A stretch of 64,000 nt of DNA from Bacteroidales bacterium (lineage in GTDB: Bacteria; Bacteroidota; Bacteroidia; Bacteroidales; P3), in NCBI GenBank assembly GCA_017522105.1, contig JAFXAA010000020.1, positions 53,598-117,597 on the forward strand, in the 5' to 3' direction. How positions within the stretch are numbered: position 1 is the first letter of the stretch; the number at the start of each line of letters is the position of its first letter. Positions 60,410 to 64,000 of this stretch are shown one piece after another. The translations under genes were made by a program, and so were the position numbers. Under the pieces are notes generated by a model, which did not search any database, had not been told where the DNA came from, and was given only the letters and a program-made list of their open reading frames with translations.

Positions 60410-61291
60410 ATGCACCGCGCCGGTTTCGTGAACATCATCGGCAACCCCAACGTGGGCAAGTCGACGCTGATGAACGCCCTCGTGGGCGAGCGATTGAGCA
60501 TCATCACCTCCAAGGCACAGACTACCCGCAAGCGCGTCATGGGCATAGTCAATGGCGACGATTTCCAGATTGTCTACACCGACACCCCGGGCATCGTCAA
60601 CCCAGCCAACAAGCTGCACGAGCAGATGATGGGCTTCGTCGGCACCGCCCTCCAGGACGCCGACCTCTTCCTCCTCGTCACCGAGGTGGGCGAAAGCCTC
60701 AAGAACCGCCATGTGCTGCAGCGCGTCATCGACAGTGACACCCCCGTCATCCTCGTCATCAACAAGATAGACCTCTCCGACCAAGCCACCATAAGCGAAC
60801 GCATCGCCTACTGGCAGGAGCAGATTCCCCGCGCTGTAGTGGTGCCCTGCTCCGCCACTGAAGGGTTCAACGTCGACAAACTCTTTGACCTCATCCTTGA
60901 ACGACTGCCAGAACACCCGGCCTACTTCCCCAAAGATGAACTCACCGACCGCACCATGCGCTTCTTCGTCAGCGAGATAGTGCGCGAGAAAATACTCCTC
61001 TACTACCAGAAAGAGATACCCTACAGCTGCGAGGTGGCCGTGGAAAGCTACGAGGAGAAGGATGGCATAGACAATATCTCGTGCATCATCTACGTCGAGC
61101 GCGAGAGCCAGAAAGCCATCCTCATAGGCCATCAGGGAAAGGCCATCAAGAAACTTGGCATCGAGGCACGCAAGGAAATCGAGGAGTTCACCGGCAAACG
61201 CTGCTTCCTCGGCCTGCACATCAAGGTCCTCAAGGACTGGCGCAACAGCGACCGCGCCCTCCGCAGCTTCGGCTACGCCCTCGAAGACTAA
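60410..61291 (+). CDS. era: GTPase Era
   Basis: 293 aa. GTPase motifs: G1 GNPNVGKST, G2/switch region SKAQTTRKRVMGIV, G3 DTPGI, G4 NKID. The C-terminal KH domain contains LIGHQGKAIKKLGIEARKEI (the GxxG RNA-binding loop) and ends RNSDRALRSFGYALED. Era binds the 3' end of 16S rRNA and acts in 30S assembly and cell-cycle control. Length normal. Confidence 0.95.
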   Translation: MHRAGFVNIIGNPNVGKSTLMNALVGERLSIITSKAQTTRKRVMGIVNGDDFQIVYTDTPGIVNPANKLHEQMMGFVGTALQDADLFLLVTEVGESLKNRHVLQRVIDSDTPVILVINKIDLSDQATISERIAYWQEQIPRAVVVPCSATEGFNVDKLFDLILERLPEHPAYFPKDELTDRTMRFFVSEIVREKILLYYQKEIPYSCEVAVESYEEKDGIDNISCIIYVERESQKAILIGHQGKAIKKLGIEARKEIEEFTGKRCFLGLHIKVLKDWRNSDRALRSFGYALED

Positions 61292-61303
61292 ATGTTTTTT
61301 TTG

Positions 61304-62038
61304 ATGACCAAGCTAAGCGTAAACATCAACAAGGTTGCCACCATACGCAATGCGCGCGGCGGCAACACCCCTGATATCAAGCAATTTGCCATAGACTGCG
61401 AGCGCTTCGGCGCACAAGGGATCACCGTACACCCCAGGCCCGACGAGCGCCACATACGCTACAGCGATGTGTACGACATAAAGCCCATCGTGACCACGGA
61501 GTTTAACATCGAGGGAAATCCGAAAGGCATATCGAAAAGCAAGCCCTACGGCTTCATAGACCTGGTGAAGGCAATACGCCCAACGCAGGTGACGCTGGTA
61601 CCCGACGCCGAAGGCGTGCTGACCTCCAACGCCGGTTGGGACACGGTGAAGAACCGGCAGTACCTGTGCGATGTTGTCAAGGAGTTCAAGGCCTGCGGCA
61701 TTCGCGTCAGTATCTTCATAGACGCCAATCCACAGATGATTGAGAATGCCGCCAAGACCGGCACCGACCGCGTGGAACTCTACACCGAGAGCTACGCATC
61801 GCATTATGCCGCCGGGCGCGAAGCTGCCATCGCCCCATTCGTCGAGGCAGCAAAGGTGGCTCGCGACTGCGGGCTCGGCCTCAATGCCGGACACGATCTG
61901 TCACTCGAGAACCTCGCCTACTTCCACCAGCAGATACCCTGGGTGGACGAGGTAAGCATAGGCCACGCCCTTATCTCCGACGCCCTCTACCTCGGCATCG
62001 AAGAGACCATCCACCGCTACCGCCGCTGCCTGAACTAA
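61304..62038 (+). CDS. pdxJ: Pyridoxine 5'-phosphate synthase
   Basis: The ATG at 61304 ([20 protein letters not shown]) matches the usual family start; an earlier ATG at 61292 adds only four residues. Family features: [15 protein letters not shown] at the N-terminus, [56 protein letters not shown], and [15 protein letters not shown] and [20 protein letters not shown] at the end. It condenses 1-deoxyxylulose-5-phosphate with 3-amino-2-oxopropyl phosphate to pyridoxine phosphate (DXP-dependent vitamin B6 pathway), with pdxA elsewhere. Confidence 0.95.
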   Translation: MTKLSVNINKVATIRNARGGNTPDIKQFAIDCERFGAQGITVHPRPDERHIRYSDVYDIKPIVTTEFNIEGNPKGISKSKPYGFIDLVKAIRPTQVTLVPDAEGVLTSNAGWDTVKNRQYLCDVVKEFKACGIRVSIFIDANPQMIENAAKTGTDRVELYTESYASHYAAGREAAIAPFVEAAKVARDCGLGLNAGHDLSLENLAYFHQQIPWVDEVSIGHALISDALYLGIEETIHRYRRCLN

Positions 62039-62040
62039 GA

Positions 62041-62061
62041 CACTCTGAACTAAAGCAGAGT
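62041..62061. terminator. Short hairpin between convergent pdxJ and the next gene
   Basis: CACTCTG and CAGAGTG pair around a 7-base loop with only a weak T tail (GGCTTAGTT). Likely a weak bidirectional terminator. Confidence 0.45.
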
Positions 62062-62064
62062 GGC

Positions 62065-62511
62065 TTAGTTGGTCACCCCAGCACGGGCGAGGACATGGGC
62101 GAGGATTGCGCGATAGCGACGTTCGGTACGGACGTTGTGATATATGAATATGGTATTTTCTGCAATCGATAGGCCGACAAGGCAGCTGCGGCGAAGATTC
62201 ACCTTGCCGTCACCATGCCTCGGGGCTGGTACGGCAGGGTCTGTATTGCTGCGGAGGGTTAGAATCACTGAACCTGCGCGGTGTTCCACGACATGCGGCA
62301 TATTCAACTCACGCATCAGGGCCTGCATACCCGCGCTGTCGCGGGCACGGAGGAGGGTAATATCCACGCGTGTGCCATCATCGAGACGACGGTTTGTGAG
62401 GCACGCCACTCGCTCCAAATCACCTCGGTCGGCATACCGCCGGTATATGTCAGTCTGCGCTTGAACAGCGAAACCAGTCAAAAACAACAAGACAAGAACA
62501 AGATGTTTCAT
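62065..62511 (-). CDS. Secreted protein of the sigma-factor operon (148 aa)
   Basis: A signal peptide MKHLVLVLLFLTGFAVQAQT, then a soluble domain (DIYRRYADRGDLERVACLTN, LTLLRARDSAGMQAL-like) ending RAILAHVLARAGVTN. The small-molecule or peptide-binding role is unknown. It is the last gene in an operon with an anti-sigma-like protein (4-base overlap) and an ECF sigma factor, so it is a candidate for the regulated or sensing output of that system. I do not recognise the family with confidence. Confidence 0.65.
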   Translation of the reverse strand: MKHLVLVLLFLTGFAVQAQTDIYRRYADRGDLERVACLTNRRLDDGTRVDITLLRARDSAGMQALMRELNMPHVVEHRAGSVILTLRSNTDPAVPAPRHGDGKVNLRRSCLVGLSIAENTIFIYHNVRTERRYRAILAHVLARAGVTN

Positions 62512-62858
62512 ATAGCTGTCTCAAGGGTTTTGTTATACCATTGCTCGACATCGGCAGATGTGAACGAAGGGTCGCTACTGTATGTGTGAGGTGTATCGGC
62601 GGCGCGGGCATAGATGCCACCGCCAAGCAGCAGAACGACGGCGATGCATGCCGCCACTCTCCATGTTCGGCGAGCGCTCTTTTTCCGTCGCCCGTGCGCC
62701 ATGCGAGCCAATGCCAACGACACCAGCACCCGGCTTTCGGCGGGATGTGACATACGGACATCCTCGCTGTCGAGGAACATCCTGCAAAGGTCATCCATCT
62801 CATCTTGGGAGATGGTGCCGGCATAATAATCTCTAATCATGTTGTCAATCTTTTCCAT
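62508..62858 (-). CDS. Anti-sigma-like membrane protein (116 aa)
   Basis: An N-terminal cytoplasmic helical domain (IDNMIRDYYAGTISQDEMDD) of the size of a zinc-less anti-sigma domain, then KKSARRTWRVAACIAVVLLL with one transmembrane helix, and a short periplasmic tail. It overlaps the sigma gene by 14 bases, typical of translational coupling between ECF sigma factors and their anti-sigma factors. Assigned by context. Confidence 0.65.
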   Translation of the reverse strand: MEKIDNMIRDYYAGTISQDEMDDLCRMFLDSEDVRMSHPAESRVLVSLALARMAHGRRKKSARRTWRVAACIAVVLLLGGGIYARAADTPHTYSSDPSFTSADVEQWYNKTLETAI

Positions 62859-63327
62859 ATTCTCTCATTGTTTTATGTGCCAAAGCCAGCTGCTTGCGCA
62901 CCGCCACGGGCGTGCGGCCAAGTTTGAAAGCTACCTCAATGCACGAATAGCCCTCGATGTCATGCAGCTGCACCACGCGGCGTTGCAGGTCGGTGAGAGA
63001 ATGCAGCAGGTGCTCCAACCCAAAAGGGTCGGTGGTGGCATAGAGCGGCATGGTGGCTGCAATCGCCTCGTGCGCAGCCGTGTGGCGGCCGCTGTCGCGC
63101 AGGCGGTGCAGGCAGACATGAGTGACCATGCCGTAAAGGTAACCGCCAACATTCTCTATGTCGCGCCTGTCCGCACGTCGTTCCCAGGCCTGCAGGACCG
63201 CCTGCTGCACAGCGTCGCGGGCTTCCTCGCCGTTGTGGAGGAGTGTCCATGCGCGGTGCAGCAGGGCATCGTAGCTGGCCTCGATGGCCTCAGTCAGCTC
63301 ATGGTCGGTCATCGCAGTGAGATGCAT
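62845..63327 (-). CDS. ECF-type RNA polymerase sigma factor
   Basis: 160 aa. Region 2-like: DALLHRAWTLLHNGEEARDA and AVLQAWERRADRRDIENVGG; region 4-like: LTDLQRRVVQLHDIEGYSCI then EVAFKLGRTPVAVRKQLALA helix-turn-helix. The ATG at 63327 overlaps the upstream lipoprotein stop; Met6 at 63312 is an alternative. It forms an operon with a lipoprotein, an anti-sigma-like protein and a secreted protein. Confidence 0.88.
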   Translation of the reverse strand: MHLTAMTDHELTEAIEASYDALLHRAWTLLHNGEEARDAVQQAVLQAWERRADRRDIENVGGYLYGMVTHVCLHRLRDSGRHTAAHEAIAATMPLYATTDPFGLEHLLHSLTDLQRRVVQLHDIEGYSCIEVAFKLGRTPVAVRKQLALAHKTMREYGKD

Positions 63328-63593
63328 CAGTTCTTGTTTCGGCGTTCCGATGTGAGGATGTAGCTATCCTCGGTCTGCTCGAGGTGCAGTGTCATCTCCT
63401 TGCACTCGCCGCGCTGCATGACTGCCAACTGCTCCTTGACGGCGGCTTCGTAGGCGGCGTTGTCCTTGGCCATGGTGACGGTCTGTGTCTCCACGGCGGG
63501 CTTGCTGTTGGGTTTCTCGCAGCTGGCCAGCATGGTGCCGGCAGCCATCATCGTCGCGGCCACAAGGCCGCACTTTGCTAACATTGTTTTCAT
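63327..63593 (-). CDS. Small lipoprotein upstream of the ECF sigma factor
   Basis: From the ATG at 63593, MKTMLAKCGLVAATMMAAGT leads to the lipobox LASC, a lipoprotein signal. The mature part of ~60 residues (EKPNSKPAVETQTVTMAKDN, ending HLEQTEDSYILTSERRNKN) is small and polar. It is first in the sigma operon, coupled by overlap, and is a candidate sensor or target of the sigma factor. Confidence 0.7.
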   Translation of the reverse strand: MKTMLAKCGLVAATMMAAGTMLASCEKPNSKPAVETQTVTMAKDNAAYEAAVKEQLAVMQRGECKEMTLHLEQTEDSYILTSERRNKN

Positions 63594-63677
63594 TGTAATT
63601 GTTGTTTTAGGGTTACACATTCTCGACGCGTCTATACCCAATAGTGCCCAAAGCGTGCGAAAATGTGAACTATCGAA

Positions 63678-63710
63678 ACAAAAAAAAGAGCATCCCGATG
63701 TGGGATGCTC
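63678..63710 (-). terminator. rRNA operon terminator
   Basis: GAGCATCCC (63688-63696) pairs with GGGATGCTC (63702-63710); a T-rich tail follows on the - strand (63687-63678). It ends the 23S-5S transcript. Confidence 0.9.
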
Positions 63711-63721
63711 TCTAAAAAGAT

Positions 63722-63828
<107 letters not shown>

Positions 63829-63871
63829 AAAGTAATGTTTTTGGCACATTGGCACAAGACATATAAGGGAA

Positions 63872-64000
63872 TCATACGGAAAGTCTTCGGGTAATTAGTA
63901 CCGCTCGGCTTTGACATCGCTGCCTTTACACCTGCGGCCTATCGAGGTCGTAGTCTTCGACCACCCTGTGACGAAGTCTCATCTTGGGGCCGGCTTCGCA
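63872..64000 (-). rRNA. rrl: 23S ribosomal RNA, 3' end (partial)
   Basis: The - strand shows the conserved 3' end of 23S, including GTCGAAGACTACGACCTCGA and GGTACTAATTACCCGAAGAC. The gene continues past the right edge. The exact 3' end is estimated. Confidence 0.9.

Overview
The window is a stretch of a Bacteroidota (Bacteroidales-type) chromosome carrying most of a temperate, probably podovirus-like prophage (left edge to about 48,490), followed by about 15.5 kb of host chromosome. The host assignment rests on promoters of the form TTG-N19-TAnnTTTG in both prophage and host parts, two secreted proteins with type IX secretion (T9SS) sorting domains, weak Shine-Dalgarno sequences, and a tyrosine integrase of the Bacteroidetes kind. 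The genus cannot be read from the sequence.

Prophage layout. The left end (1-1,981, + strand) is the tail of an early or accessory operon of small overlapping genes (partial DUF5131, YopX family, a small membrane protein, a Cys4 protein, a NUMOD1-like protein). A 911-aa putative tail/structural protein follows (2,150-4,885, +). From 20,632 leftward to 5,021 (- strand) lie scaffold, SU10-like major capsid protein, head and adaptor genes, fibre genes, a complete diversity-generating retroelement (DGR: reverse transcriptase, template repeat, accessory-gene candidate, variable repeat at the C-terminus of a 780-aa fibre), a lysis cassette (holin, GH108 endolysin, candidate unimolecular spanin) and small virion or unknown genes. 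A terminase pair (20,789-23,360, +) faces the portal gene (23,412-25,376, -). Then comes an ejection operon (45,847 to 25,476, -) of two small ejection-type proteins and one 6,195-aa polyvalent protein with pyrophosphatase-like, MutS-I-like, zeta/P-loop, DNA methyltransferase, SNF2 helicase and RadC/JAB domains. A short + operon (DNA-binding protein, holin-like protein) and the integrase next to tRNA-Ser(CGA) close the element. No tape measure, sheath or baseplate gene is visible, which suits a short-tailed virion; the left attachment site lies outside the window.

Regulation. Six virion-gene promoters share an element TTCACAA(C/G) whose first base lies exactly 36 nt upstream of a TAnnTTTG -7 box, and none has the usual -33 TTG. 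They precede the 911-aa gene, the lysis cassette, scaffold/capsid, the portal, the ejection operon and the small + operon. A seventh start, in front of the terminase genes, has the inverted heptamer at the same distance. This looks like a phage late regulon driven by an activator acting with host sigma.

Host part (48,535-64,000). It holds tRNA-Ser, a 1,621-aa T9SS type A surface protein, ribonuclease Z, a sodium:solute symporter, a T9SS type B (gliding-motility C-terminal) protein, a secreted YD-like protein, era, pdxJ, an ECF sigma/anti-sigma-like operon, and the end of an rRNA operon (5S and the 3' end of 23S, - strand).
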